Part shown: piece by piece, positions 1 to 8,254 of the stretch
Layout: every line of letters starts with the position of its first letter
Numbering within the stretch: the stretch's first letter is position 1
NCBI GenBank assembly: GCA_013152545.1
Contig: JAADGF010000088.1
Span: forward strand, 1 to 36,503
Direction of reading: 5' to 3'
Length of the DNA stretch: 36,503 nucleotides
Source: Gammaproteobacteria bacterium
Lineage (GTDB): Bacteria; Pseudomonadota; Gammaproteobacteria; SZUA-152
The notes under the pieces: generated by a model
Databases searched by the model: none
The model's input: only the letters and a program-made list of their open reading frames with translations
Told to the model about the DNA's origin: nothing
Translations under genes and position numbers: made by a program

Positions 1-111
1 ATGACACGTCAGAACATGATGGATCAGCGTTTGGATGTGATGCAATCCATGATGGGACAAATGATGAATCACATGATGGAAGAAAACGCCATGGACATGA
101 ATAAAAAATAA
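1..111 (+). CDS. C-terminal tail of a methionine-rich protein (5' end may lie outside the window)
   Basis: The frame is open from the first base to a TAA at 109-111. It encodes 36 residues, about ten of them Met, with repeated MM pairs and one His, and ends in a Lys-rich tail. Met-rich, His-containing segments are typical of periplasmic Cu(I)/Ag(I)-binding proteins, and the next gene, 26 bp downstream on the same strand, is a copper-type P1B ATPase. I infer a metal-binding partner of that pump. The ATG at position 1 coincides with the window edge, so it may be internal and the protein may be longer. No family can be assigned from this fragment. Confidence 0.55.
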   Translation: MTRQNMMDQRLDVMQSMMGQMMNHMMEENAMDMNKK

Positions 112-137
112 TGGCCATTTGCACGCGGAGATAAAGA

Positions 138-2741
138 ATGGATAACAAAACCAGTGTGACTTACCCGGAAATTGATCCTGTATGTGGTATGGAGGTATCG
201 GCAGACAGTAAGTTCTCTCATACCCACGGCGGACATGATTACCATTTTTGCAGCGAACACTGCCAGCGTAAATTCAAGGAGAATCCCGCACAATACACAG
301 ATCAGGCGCAATTGAAAGACCCGGTTTGTGGCATGGATGTGACAGTAGATTCTGAACATCATCGGCAGCATGCGGGCGAGAGCTATTACTTTTGTAGCGG
401 GCATTGTGCGCATAAATTCGATGGGCATGCTGAGCAGTATCTAAATAAGTCGGTAGGAGTTCCACAGCAGAAAATTGACGGCGCTGTGGTTGATGACTCT
501 ACACGGGCTGATGGCTCTACTACCTATACTTGTCCAATGCACCCCGAAGTGGAACAACAAGGTCCAGGAGCGTGTCCCAAGTGTGGTATGGCGCTGGAAC
601 CCATGGGTGTTCCCGTTGTGGCAACCAAAACTGAATACACCTGCCCGATGCACCCCGAGGTAGTACAGGATCATCCCGGCGCCTGCCCTAAATGCGGGAT
701 GGCGCTGGAATCGCGTACGGTGGAAGCGCAAGAGGATAACAGTGAACTGGACTATATGTCGCGCCGTTTTTGGGTAAGTACTGTATTGGCGATCCCGGTG
801 TTTTTCAGTGCAATGATAGCTGAGTTCTGGCCGGAAACGATGGCGCAAATAATTAATCCCAGTTTGCGCCAGTGGATCGAAATGACGTTGGCAACGCCGG
901 TGGTCTTGTGGGGTGGTTGGATTTTTTATGTACGTTGCTGGCAATCGCTGGTTACTCGGAATCTAAATATGTTCACTCTGATTGGCATCGGCGTGGGCAT
1001 CGCCTGGGTTTATAGTGTTATAGGTACTGTATTTCCCGGGATTTTTCCTGCGGCGATCTTTAATAAGATGGGGGTGGTGCCGGTCTATTTCGAAGCGGCG
1101 GCAGTGATCACGACATTGGTTTTATTAGGTCAAGTGCTGGAGTTGCGCGCACGCAGCCAGACCAATGCCGCCATCAAATTGTTGTTGGGGTTAGCGCCTA
1201 AAACCGCACGTCTCGTCAGGGACGACGGTACTGAAGAAGACATTCCTCTGGAGCATGTAAAACAAGGCGATGTGTTGCGGGTCCGCCCTGGTGAAAAGAT
1301 TCCGGTGGACGGTATCGCGGTTGATGGCGAAAGTAATGTCGATGAATCCATGGTGACCGGTGAACCCATTCCGGTAGAAAAAAGCGCGGGTGAAAAATTA
1401 ATTGGCGCCACTGTGAATGGAACCGGCAGTTTGTTGATGAAAGCAGAAAAAGTCGGCGCGGAAACACTGTTGTCACAGATTGTAAAAATGGTGGCTGATG
1501 CACAACGCAGTCGTGCGCCGATCCAGAAATTGGTGGATGTGGTTGCCGGTTATTTCGTTCCGGCCGTGGTGTTGATCGCAATCGTTACTTTTATCATCTG
1601 GAGTATCTGGGGTCCGGAACCGGCACTCGCCTATGCCGTAATTAACGCCGTTGCCGTGCTAATCATAGCCTGCCCTTGTGCGCTTGGATTGGCTACGCCG
1701 ATGTCCATTATGGTCGGCACCGGTAAAGGTGCAATGATGGGTGTACTGATCAAAAACGCCGAATCACTGGAAATATTGAGAAAAGTGGATACGTTGGTGG
1801 TGGACAAGACAGGTACGCTTACCGAAGGTAAGCCGAAACTGGTATCGATTGTGGCGACGGATGGTTTTAAAGAGCATGATGTGTTGCGCTTGGCCGCGAG
1901 CCTGGAACGCGCCAGCGAACATCCACTGGCCGAAGCAATTGTACGCGGTGCTGAAGAGCGGCAAACGAGTTTGTCGAAGGCAGATAATTTTCAATCTGTC
2001 ACCGGTAAAGGCGTAACCGGCGATGTCGAACAGCAGACGGTCGTTTTAGGTAATCTAAAGCTGCTTGAAAGTTTGGGTATCGACGCGGGTGATTTGCCCC
2101 AGCAGGCAGATACATTACGTTCCGAAGGGCAGACCGTGATGTTTTTGGGTATTAATGGCAAAGCTGCGGGTCTGATTGGTGTTGCCGATCCGATTAAAGA
2201 TTCCACGCCTGAAGCAATTCGTGATTTACATAAAGAAGGTATCAAGGTGGTCATGCTTACCGGTGACAGTCTTAAAACCGCTGAAGCGGTTGCGAGTAAA
2301 CTGGATATCGATCAGGTGCAGGCAGAGGTTTTGCCTGATCAAAAAGCGGCAGTGGTCAAACAGTTACAAGCGGATGGTTATATCGTCGCGATGGCCGGAG
2401 ATGGCATTAACGATGCCCCTGCACTGGCTCAAGCACAGGTCGGTATTGCGATGGGCACCGGAACGGATGTTGCGATGGAAAGCGCAGGCGTTACCCTGAT
2501 AAAGGGTGACTTGCGTGGTATTGTTCGCGCAAGACGACTAAGTCGCGCCACTATGCGTAATATTCGCCAGAATCTGTTTTTTGCGTTTATCTACAACGCA
2601 TTAGGCGTGCCGGTCGCTGCAGGTGTGCTCTACCCGGTATTCGGCTTATTGTTATCGCCAATCATTGCGGCGGCGGCGATGAGTTTTAGTTCAGTTTCTG
2701 TGATCACCAATGCGTTACGCTTACGTAATGTTAAATTGTGA
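138..2741 (+). CDS. copA: Cu+-type heavy-metal P1B-ATPase with two YHS and two heavy-metal-binding motifs
   Basis: This 867-residue inner-membrane pump should use ATP to move Cu(I) (or Ag(I)) out of the cytoplasm. The phosphorylated Asp is D556 in DKTGTLTEG. The membrane metal site is C512-P-C514, and the hinge motif is [18 protein letters not shown] matches the P1B-specific HP motif, and the late [15 protein letters not shown] matches the Cu-specific TM8 signature. The N-terminus is unusual. There is no classical HMA (GMxCxxC) domain. Instead there are two YHS modules (about 13-52 and 61-100, each DPVCGM followed by FCSxHCxxKF) and then two HMBD motifs (about 130-155 and 167-192, YTCPMHPEV with [10 protein letters not shown]). 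A GGAG ribosome site precedes the ATG. Strong family match; metal specificity is inferred from the CPC and MSxSS residues. Confidence 0.95.
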   Translation: MDNKTSVTYPEIDPVCGMEVSADSKFSHTHGGHDYHFCSEHCQRKFKENPAQYTDQAQLKDPVCGMDVTVDSEHHRQHAGESYYFCSGHCAHKFDGHAEQYLNKSVGVPQQKIDGAVVDDSTRADGSTTYTCPMHPEVEQQGPGACPKCGMALEPMGVPVVATKTEYTCPMHPEVVQDHPGACPKCGMALESRTVEAQEDNSELDYMSRRFWVSTVLAIPVFFSAMIAEFWPETMAQIINPSLRQWIEMTLATPVVLWGGWIFYVRCWQSLVTRNLNMFTLIGIGVGIAWVYSVIGTVFPGIFPAAIFNKMGVVPVYFEAAAVITTLVLLGQVLELRARSQTNAAIKLLLGLAPKTARLVRDDGTEEDIPLEHVKQGDVLRVRPGEKIPVDGIAVDGESNVDESMVTGEPIPVEKSAGEKLIGATVNGTGSLLMKAEKVGAETLLSQIVKMVADAQRSRAPIQKLVDVVAGYFVPAVVLIAIVTFIIWSIWGPEPALAYAVINAVAVLIIACPCALGLATPMSIMVGTGKGAMMGVLIKNAESLEILRKVDTLVVDKTGTLTEGKPKLVSIVATDGFKEHDVLRLAASLERASEHPLAEAIVRGAEERQTSLSKADNFQSVTGKGVTGDVEQQTVVLGNLKLLESLGIDAGDLPQQADTLRSEGQTVMFLGINGKAAGLIGVADPIKDSTPEAIRDLHKEGIKVVMLTGDSLKTAEAVASKLDIDQVQAEVLPDQKAAVVKQLQADGYIVAMAGDGINDAPALAQAQVGIAMGTGTDVAMESAGVTLIKGDLRGIVRARRLSRATMRNIRQNLFFAFIYNALGVPVAAGVLYPVFGLLLSPIIAAAAMSFSSVSVITNALRLRNVKL

Positions 2742-2753
2742 TGATAAAAAATC

Positions 2754-2900
2754 ATGGCTCTATTGTTATTTTGTTTCGGCGGCACACAAGCCGTTGAACA
2801 TCCAGTAACACAAGCACATGACTTTGGCGCTGACCCTGGCCATTATTATTTACTACCAACAGCAGTTGATACAGCAGAAGCTCCATTTAAATCATCGTAG
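2754..2900 (+). CDS. Possible small secreted peptide, 48 aa
   Basis: This is a short open frame just after copA. It starts MALLLFCFGG, which could be a truncated signal or lipoprotein leader, and continues with a Pro/His-containing segment ending KSS. I see no good Shine-Dalgarno sequence and recognise no family. It may be the remnant of a longer periplasmic protein or simply chance. It is listed because it fills most of the 236-bp gap between copA and the next clear gene. Confidence 0.22.
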   Translation: MALLLFCFGGTQAVEHPVTQAHDFGADPGHYYLLPTAVDTAEAPFKSS

Positions 2901-2977
2901 TAATGCTAATTTGTATATCGGGAATTAGAATTGGAAAATTTTTAACAGTATTAGATAGTTAGGATTTAGGAGGCAGC

Positions 2978-3442
2978 ATGTCTTTGCGAAAATCAACGTT
3001 CTTATGGATAGCGGCGCTAATGATTTTTTTTTCTAACCTGCATGCGTCGCACCCACAACAGTCTCAAGTTGTAAATGATATGGCTATTTACCTCGCTGTC
3101 ATGCCAGCTGAAATGTTGCGCGGCCACCCTAAGGAACACCCGGAAAGTGATATGCATTCGCAAGCGCGCATTGAAGGCGAAAATCAGCATCATATAGTGG
3201 TGAGTTTGTTTAACGCTAAAAATGGCAAACGTCTGCAAAATGTCACAATTAATGCCAAAGTTACTGGTATTAATTTTAATGGCCCGATCAGAAAGTTAGA
3301 GTTGATGCTGATGGGGGGTGTTCAGAGTTACGGTAATTTTTTTAGTATGCCTTTAGCCGGTACTTACCAGGTAGAATTGGAGATACAACAAGAGGGAAAA
3401 AGTGAAACGGTTAAAGCTGTTTTTCAATACGCCAGTATTTGA
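2978..3442 (+). CDS. Secreted protein of unknown function in the copper cluster, 154 aa
   Basis: The N-terminus (MSLRKSTFLWIAALMIFFSN, then LHASHP) is a clean Sec signal peptide, so the product is probably periplasmic. The mature part contains MPAEMLRGHPKEHPES followed by a beta-rich segment with alternating hydrophobic residues (INAKVTGINF, TYQVELEIQQEG). This resembles small immunoglobulin-like YtkA/FixH-type periplasmic domains. Several His and Met residues (MLRGHPKEH, DMHSQ) could bind metal. A strong AGGAGG lies 7-8 bases before the ATG. The gene follows copA on the same strand, and the next gene has its own MerR-type promoter. The periplasmic location is well supported; the fold and the metal role are inferred. 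Confidence 0.75.
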   Translation: MSLRKSTFLWIAALMIFFSNLHASHPQQSQVVNDMAIYLAVMPAEMLRGHPKEHPESDMHSQARIEGENQHHIVVSLFNAKNGKRLQNVTINAKVTGINFNGPIRKLELMLMGGVQSYGNFFSMPLAGTYQVELEIQQEGKSETVKAVFQYASI

Positions 3443-3478
3443 GTATTTGAAAGGTAAATACATAATTAATTTACTACA

Positions 3479-3510
3479 TTGACATGTGGGCTGCACATAG
3501 GTTTTACACT
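3479..3510 (+). promoter_or_regulatory. MerR-type promoter (-35 TTGACA, 20-bp spacer, -10 TACACT)
   Basis: The -35 TTGACA is at 3479-3484 and the -10 TACACT at 3505-3510, separated by exactly 20 bp. Ordinary sigma-70 promoters use about 17 bp, while 19-20 bp is the mark of MerR-activated promoters. The spacer contains GCTGCACATAGG, closely matching the right half of the dyads at 33179 and 36110. The predicted start near 3517 leaves a leader of about 42 nt to the YHS gene. It probably drives the whole co-directional block from 3559. Confidence 0.7.
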
Positions 3511-3558
3511 TAACTATAGAGGGGATAGAAGGGTAGTAATCAATTAGAGGAAACTGAT

Positions 3559-3870
3559 ATGGACGGACTACTTTCATTATTGTTATTTGCAGGCTTTTTT
3601 TACCTTATGATGCGTTTTGGCTGCGGTTCACATATGGTGCATGGCCATGCAAATAAAAACCAGAAAGAGCATGGTGGCCACGATGAACACCACAATAGCA
3701 AACATGTCGATCCAGTATGTGGCATGGAAGTTGACGTCGACCAGGGTTACGGAAAAATGTATCAGGGGCAATTATATCGTTTCTGTCATCGTAGTTGCCT
3801 GGACAAATTCGACTCTGATCCCGAGAATTACCTAAAAAAGGAAATAAAAGTTGAAGGGGGTGAAGCATGA
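3559..3870 (+). CDS. Membrane-anchored YHS-domain protein with His-rich linker, 103 aa
   Basis: Residues 1-20 (MDGLLSLLLFAGFFYLMMRF) form one membrane helix. A His-rich linker follows at about 26-48 (HMVHGHA, HGGHDEHHN), then a single YHS domain at about 50-97 with DPVCGMEV and FCHRSCLDKF. YHS domains supply Cys ligands for soft metals, and the two YHS modules at the N-terminus of the upstream ATPase are of the same kind. It is likely a metal-binding membrane protein or chaperone for the pump. The ATG follows an AGAGGA ribosome site. The stop overlaps the start of the DUF5676 gene (ATGA), so the two are translationally coupled. A similar His-rich/DUF5676 pair recurs at 35623-36109. Confidence 0.85.
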   Translation: MDGLLSLLLFAGFFYLMMRFGCGSHMVHGHANKNQKEHGGHDEHHNSKHVDPVCGMEVDVDQGYGKMYQGQLYRFCHRSCLDKFDSDPENYLKKEIKVEGGEA

Positions 3871-4145
3871 AGCCGGGTCTCTCTCTTATTGCGGTCGGCC
3901 AGGCCACAAGTTTTCTTTTGGCTATAAGTTTTGCATTGTGTGTTGCATTTGATCTGGCATTTCCAGAACATGCCATGTATGAAACCTGGCAAAAATTATT
4001 ACCAGGTTTTGAATGGTTGAGCTGGAAAAGCTTTTTGTTGGGCCTGGCTGAAAGCTATGGTTACGGTTGGTATTTTGCACTGATATGGGTGCCGATTTAT
4101 AATGTATTTGCGACTCGTTCGCACAATAAGGAATTGGCGAGCTGA
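3867..4145 (+). CDS. DUF5676-like small membrane protein, 92 aa
   Basis: There are two hydrophobic segments, at about 5-32 and 50-82. Between them lies the signature PGFEWLSWKSFLLGLAESYG, then WVPIYNVF near the end. This matches the small DUF5676 membrane-protein family, which commonly accompanies YHS/His-rich proteins and heavy-metal ATPases. The molecular function is unknown. The start codon overlaps the end of the YHS gene by four bases. A second copy with the same core (PAFEWLTWWGFLLGLVES) lies at 35828-36109, again just after a His-rich single-helix protein. Confidence 0.8.
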   Translation: MKPGLSLIAVGQATSFLLAISFALCVAFDLAFPEHAMYETWQKLLPGFEWLSWKSFLLGLAESYGYGWYFALIWVPIYNVFATRSHNKELAS

Positions 4146-4200
4146 AGCAGGTTCTTTTTAGATATAAGTTAACTAATTTAAGTATAAGGAAACTTAATAA

Positions 4201-5460
4201 TTGGAACAAATTAACGTTCAATGCCATTGTCAGGATAATCAAAAACATTATTTAAATAGGGCGTTTGATCGTCTGCGTTTAAGTGAATCACAACGTGAGC
4301 TACTACTGGCGTCGTTTCGGGAAACCACTATCAGCATTCCGCTGCGGATTCACGAAAACGGTGCAGAAAGCGTGCGAACCTTTAGTGGCTACCGGGTACA
4401 ACATAATCATGCCCGTGGTCCGTTTAAAGGTGGTCTGCGATTTCATCCAAACGTTAACCTGGGTGAAATACGTGCGCTCGCGCAGCTTATGACCTGGAAA
4501 ACCGCCTTGGTCGATATTCCGTTTGGTGGTGCCAAGGGTGGAATTAACGTTGATCCCAAGGCGTTAAGCGTGACTGAACTTGAAGAACTGACAAAACGTT
4601 GTTGCCAAAAGATGTCGCCTATCATTGGTGTACACGAGGATATCCCTGCGCCTGATGTCGGGACCAATCCACAAGTCATGGCCTGGATGATGGAAGAGTA
4701 CAGTAAAACAAATGGTTTTCGGCCTGCAATCGTGACAGGAAAACCAGTCGAGTTAGGGGGGGTAAAAGGGCGCCTGGAAGCAACTGGCCATGGTGTTGCA
4801 CATCTTATTCGTATAACGGCGGATGAACAATCTCTGGATCCTGCGCATTGCAGGGTGGCTGTTCAGGGATTTGGTAATGTTGGTTCACATTGTGCTAAAT
4901 CGCTTGCAGCAATGGGTTTCAAAATCATTGCATTGTCTGATTCACGTGGTGGCGTAGTAGCACAGGGCGGTATTGACGTGTCAAAGGCGGTTGATCACAG
5001 AAAAGAAACTGGATCACTTTCAGGTCTGTCAGGTACAAAGGCCATTAGTAATGCTGAGCTGCTGGAACTGGCGTGTGATATTTTAGTACCGGCTGCGATG
5101 GAAGCAACGATTACCTGTGATAACGACATTGCCATTAAGGCTGATTTTATTTTTGAGGCAGCTAATATGCCTATTACACACATGGCAGATGAACGTTTGC
5201 GTAAACGGGGGATTGTCATTGTACCCGATCTCATTGCGAACGTAGGTGGTGTACTTGCGTCCTATTATGAATGGGTGCAAAACCTTCAACAATATCCGTG
5301 GGACGGAGGTTTGGTGTTGAGTAATTTGGAAAAACGTCTTTCGTTCGTATATCAACAGGTGCAGAAATTGGCCAAAGAACGACAAGTAGATTTACGTGCC
5401 GCAGCGTATGAGATAGCGATCGGTCGCGTTTCTTATGCGATAAATTTGAGAGGTTTTTAG
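4201..5460 (+). CDS. gdhA: Glu/Leu/Phe/Val dehydrogenase family, probable glutamate dehydrogenase
   Basis: This 419-residue enzyme belongs to the hexameric amino-acid dehydrogenase family, which interconverts glutamate with 2-oxoglutarate and ammonia. Visible motifs are GPFKGGLRFHP with K76, IPFGGAKGGI with catalytic K112, PAPDVGTN with catalytic D152, and the dinucleotide-binding GFGNVG at 223-228. The start is TTG at 4201 after AAGGA at a suitable distance; no better ATG precedes the conserved region. The gene sits 55 bp after the DUF5676 gene and 15 bp before porG. Coenzyme preference cannot be read reliably. The link to the 2-oxoacid:ferredoxin oxidoreductase suggests assimilation of newly formed 2-oxoacids, which is inference. 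Confidence 0.9.
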   Translation: MEQINVQCHCQDNQKHYLNRAFDRLRLSESQRELLLASFRETTISIPLRIHENGAESVRTFSGYRVQHNHARGPFKGGLRFHPNVNLGEIRALAQLMTWKTALVDIPFGGAKGGINVDPKALSVTELEELTKRCCQKMSPIIGVHEDIPAPDVGTNPQVMAWMMEEYSKTNGFRPAIVTGKPVELGGVKGRLEATGHGVAHLIRITADEQSLDPAHCRVAVQGFGNVGSHCAKSLAAMGFKIIALSDSRGGVVAQGGIDVSKAVDHRKETGSLSGLSGTKAISNAELLELACDILVPAAMEATITCDNDIAIKADFIFEAANMPITHMADERLRKRGIVIVPDLIANVGGVLASYYEWVQNLQQYPWDGGLVLSNLEKRLSFVYQQVQKLAKERQVDLRAAAYEIAIGRVSYAINLRGF

Positions 5461-5475
5461 AAGAAGGGTCTATAC

Positions 5476-6060
5476 ATGAACAATAATAGTCAACATGAAA
5501 TACGTTTCCATGGTCGCGGCGGGCAGGGAGCTGTTTCAGCCGCAGCGTTATTATCATTGGCTGCGTTTGAAGACGGGTTTAATGCCCAGGCATTTCCCAA
5601 GTTTGGTTCCGAACGTCGCGGTGCACCAGTGGAAGCGTATGTTCGCATTAGTTCGTCACCTATTCGCAGTCATAATCAAATTTATAATCCTGACGTTGTT
5701 ATAATTCAGGATAGCACCCTGGTACATTCAGAACCTGTACTTGAGGGGCTTAAAGACGATGGGCTGGTGATATTGAATAGTGACCACTTAGCAGAGCAGC
5801 GTAATAATTATTCTTCGGGTGCACTGTGGATAACGGTGAATGCCAACCAGATCAGTGAAGAATTACTTGGTCGGCCTTTGCCTAATACGGTTTTATTGGG
5901 CGCATTAGCCGCATCTACTGGTTGGGTAAGTTTAGCCGCACTGGAAAAAGCAATTAGCCATCACCTGGTTAAAAAGGGCGAAACAATTGTCACCGCCAAT
6001 ATTAATGCGTTACGCGAAGGTTACCGCATCGCTGAACAGCAAGAGGAGGCGATTTCATGA
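5476..6060 (+). CDS. porG: 2-oxoacid:ferredoxin oxidoreductase, gamma subunit
   Basis: This 194-residue protein matches the POR gamma domain. The start is HEIRFHGRGGQGAVSAAALL, then AFPKFGSERRGAPVEAYVRI, the segment that helps bind CoA and packs against alpha and beta. The family oxidises a 2-oxoacid (usually pyruvate) with CoA to acyl-CoA, CO2 and reduced ferredoxin, or runs in reverse. The gene overlaps porA by four bases (ATGA), so subunits are made in step. There is no separate delta (ferredoxin) gene; that role appears to be taken by the ferredoxin domain of the gene at 8251. Confidence 0.9.
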   Translation: MNNNSQHEIRFHGRGGQGAVSAAALLSLAAFEDGFNAQAFPKFGSERRGAPVEAYVRISSSPIRSHNQIYNPDVVIIQDSTLVHSEPVLEGLKDDGLVILNSDHLAEQRNNYSSGALWITVNANQISEELLGRPLPNTVLLGALAASTGWVSLAALEKAISHHLVKKGETIVTANINALREGYRIAEQQEEAIS

Positions 6061-7256
6061 AAATGCTATTGGAAGGTTCACATGCCGTGGCTGAAGCAGT
6101 TCGTTTATGCCACCCACAAGTTATCGCGGCGTATCCAATTACGCCGCAAACTCACATAATTGAACATCTGGCACAAATGGTGGCTAATGGCGAATTGTCA
6201 TCCGAATTTATTAGTGCGGAAAGTGAATACGCCGCCGCCTCAGTCGTCTTGGGCGCTGTTGCAACGGGTACCCGTGCATTTACAGCCAGCGCGTCACAGG
6301 GTTTGTTACTGATGACCGAGGTGCTGTTTAACATTGCCGGGTTGCGGCTTCCGGTCGTTATGGTGTGTGCTAACCGCGCGGTGGGTGCGCCGATCAATAT
6401 TTTTTGCGATCATCAGGACAGCATGGCGTTACGCGATGCGGGTTGGATTCAGCTTTACGTCAGCAGCAATCAGGAAGCAGTCGATTCGATCATTCAAGCC
6501 TACCGTATCGCCGAAGCCTGTGAACTGCCGGTTATGATCTGCATGGATGGTTTTTTTCTGACTCATGCTTTCGAACCGGTGGACATACCGGAACAAACCG
6601 CAGTCGATACTTTTTTGCCACCATACCAATTTAGTCGCATGCTGGATCCCAAAAAACCGATGACGCTGGGTGGCGGCAGCGAACCTGACAATTATCTGGA
6701 ATACCGTGCTGCACTGCACAATGACATGGAAAAAACATTGGACAGAATTCAACGTGTGGGTAGCGATTTCAGTCAGCAGTTCGGTCGTGGCTACGGTGGT
6801 CTTGTAGAGGGTTACCGGCTGGAAGATGCAGAAATTGTTTTTGTTGGATTGGGTTCGCTGATAGGTGCCGTTCAAGATCTGATAGATCAATTGCGCGAAC
6901 AAGGCCAGTTAGTCGGCGCGTTACGGTTACGCTGTTTTCGTCCTTTTCCGGCGGCGGCGTTGGTTCGGTCATTGTCCAGTGCAAAACGTATTATCGTTAT
7001 GGAAAAGGCATTTAGTGCCGGCGCGGGAGGCATTGTCGCGACTGAATTACGTGCGGCTCTGTATCAAGCAGGTTTATCTATCCCCGTGGATAATTTTATC
7101 GGTGGGCTGGGGGGGCGTGATATCACACCCTCAATCCTTGAACAAATATTTCATACCTCTGTCTCGAGCGACGCGGCGATTGATTGTCGGTTTATAAATA
7201 AAGATGACATGAGTCACGCAGAAGGTAATGCCACAACACCGGGCGAAGGAGATTAA
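6057..7256 (+). CDS. porA: 2-oxoacid:ferredoxin oxidoreductase, alpha subunit
   Basis: This 399-residue alpha subunit carries the pyrimidine-binding half of the thiamine-diphosphate site. Key stretches are AAYPITPQTHIIEHLA near residue 25, the ESEYAAASVVLGA segment, and TASASQGLLLMTEVLF. All are typical of split pyruvate or 2-oxoisovalerate oxidoreductases. The C-terminal third holds the transketolase C-like domain (VGALRLRCFRPFPAAALV, then VMEKAFSAGAGG). It overlaps porG and lies 2 bp before porB. Pyruvate is the likeliest substrate given the malate dehydrogenase and citrate synthase downstream, but residues alone do not fix this. Confidence 0.9.
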   Translation: MKMLLEGSHAVAEAVRLCHPQVIAAYPITPQTHIIEHLAQMVANGELSSEFISAESEYAAASVVLGAVATGTRAFTASASQGLLLMTEVLFNIAGLRLPVVMVCANRAVGAPINIFCDHQDSMALRDAGWIQLYVSSNQEAVDSIIQAYRIAEACELPVMICMDGFFLTHAFEPVDIPEQTAVDTFLPPYQFSRMLDPKKPMTLGGGSEPDNYLEYRAALHNDMEKTLDRIQRVGSDFSQQFGRGYGGLVEGYRLEDAEIVFVGLGSLIGAVQDLIDQLREQGQLVGALRLRCFRPFPAAALVRSLSSAKRIIVMEKAFSAGAGGIVATELRAALYQAGLSIPVDNFIGGLGGRDITPSILEQIFHTSVSSDAAIDCRFINKDDMSHAEGNATTPGEGD

Positions 7257-7258
7257 AC

Positions 7259-8254
7259 ATGGACACACGAGATCAGTTTCGTACGAATGTACTTACCTCG
7301 GGTCACCGTGCTTGTGCCGGTTGTGGCGAAGCCATGGCGGCGCGTATGGTAACCGACTTAATCGGCCCGGATGCGATTTACATCAACGCAACGGGATGTT
7401 TGCAAGTGTTTACTACCCATAACCAGCAATCCGCCTGGCAGGCGCCCTGGATGCATTCGGTATTTGCAAACAGTGCGGCGGTGGCGTCCGGTGTGGAAGC
7501 CGCATTACGTGCGCGGGGCCGCAGCACCCCGGTGGTTGTTCAGGCTGGCGATGGTGGTACGTTTGATATTGGTTTGCAATGTTTGTCCGGTATGATCGAG
7601 CGTGGTCATGATGTCTTATTCGTTTGTTATGATAATGAAGCCTATATGAATACCGGAGTACAGCGTTCCAGTTCTACACCGCACGCGGTGCGCACAACCA
7701 CCTCACCGCCGGGTCGTCTTAGCGAGGGTAAGCATCATTTGAAAAAAGATGTTATTTCCATTATCGCTGCTCATCATATGCCTTATGCCGCCACTGCCAC
7801 TGTTGCTTACTTTCCGGACCTCAAAGCCAAGGTGGAAAAAGCCATGAGCCTCAAAGGACCTCGTTTTTTACAAGTGCTTTCGCCTTGTCCTTTGGGTTGG
7901 GATCACGATGCGGCTCTGACCGTGCAAATTTCCCGCTTGGCGGTAGAGACAGGTTTGTTTCCGTTGATCGAGATGGAGTACGGTGATGTTACGGGGGTAA
8001 TGCGTTTGGCACGGCAGCGACCAATAGAAGACTACCTGCATCTACAGGGTCGTTTTAAACATTTGTTTGGCCACCAAAACGATAACGGTAACGTTGAAAT
8101 TCGTCATCTGCAGGCGTTGGCCGATGCCCGTATACAGCGTTATGGTTTGCTGGATGCAGAAACTGAATGGACAACGGCCAGCGCTGCGCAAACAGAACGC
8201 CATGGTCGAGGCGGTTATTCCATCTCCGCGGTCAAGCAGGAGGTTTCATCATGA
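7259..8254 (+). CDS. porB: 2-oxoacid:ferredoxin oxidoreductase, beta subunit
   Basis: This 331-residue beta subunit binds the thiamine diphosphate phosphates and one 4Fe-4S cluster. The cluster ligands are probably the Cys pair in CAGCGEAMAA, the Cys in NATGCLQVF and the Cys in LSPCPLGW. The diphosphate/Mg motif is GDGGTFDIGLQ followed by CYDNEAYMNTGVQRS. The stop codon overlaps the ATG of the flavoprotein gene (ATGA at 8251), so the four genes porG-A-B and the flavoprotein form one coupled unit. Length and motifs are normal for the family. Confidence 0.92.
   Translation: MDTRDQFRTNVLTSGHRACAGCGEAMAARMVTDLIGPDAIYINATGCLQVFTTHNQQSAWQAPWMHSVFANSAAVASGVEAALRARGRSTPVVVQAGDGGTFDIGLQCLSGMIERGHDVLFVCYDNEAYMNTGVQRSSSTPHAVRTTTSPPGRLSEGKHHLKKDVISIIAAHHMPYAATATVAYFPDLKAKVEKAMSLKGPRFLQVLSPCPLGWDHDAALTVQISRLAVETGLFPLIEMEYGDVTGVMRLARQRPIEDYLHLQGRFKHLFGHQNDNGNVEIRHLQALADARIQRYGLLDAETEWTTASAAQTERHGRGGYSISAVKQEVSS

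Noticed and set aside
441-944. 167-codon open frame on the minus strand inside copA
   Set aside because: Antisense to the Cys-rich N-terminus and first helices of a certain gene; composition is His/Arg/Thr-rich in the way of antisense frames.
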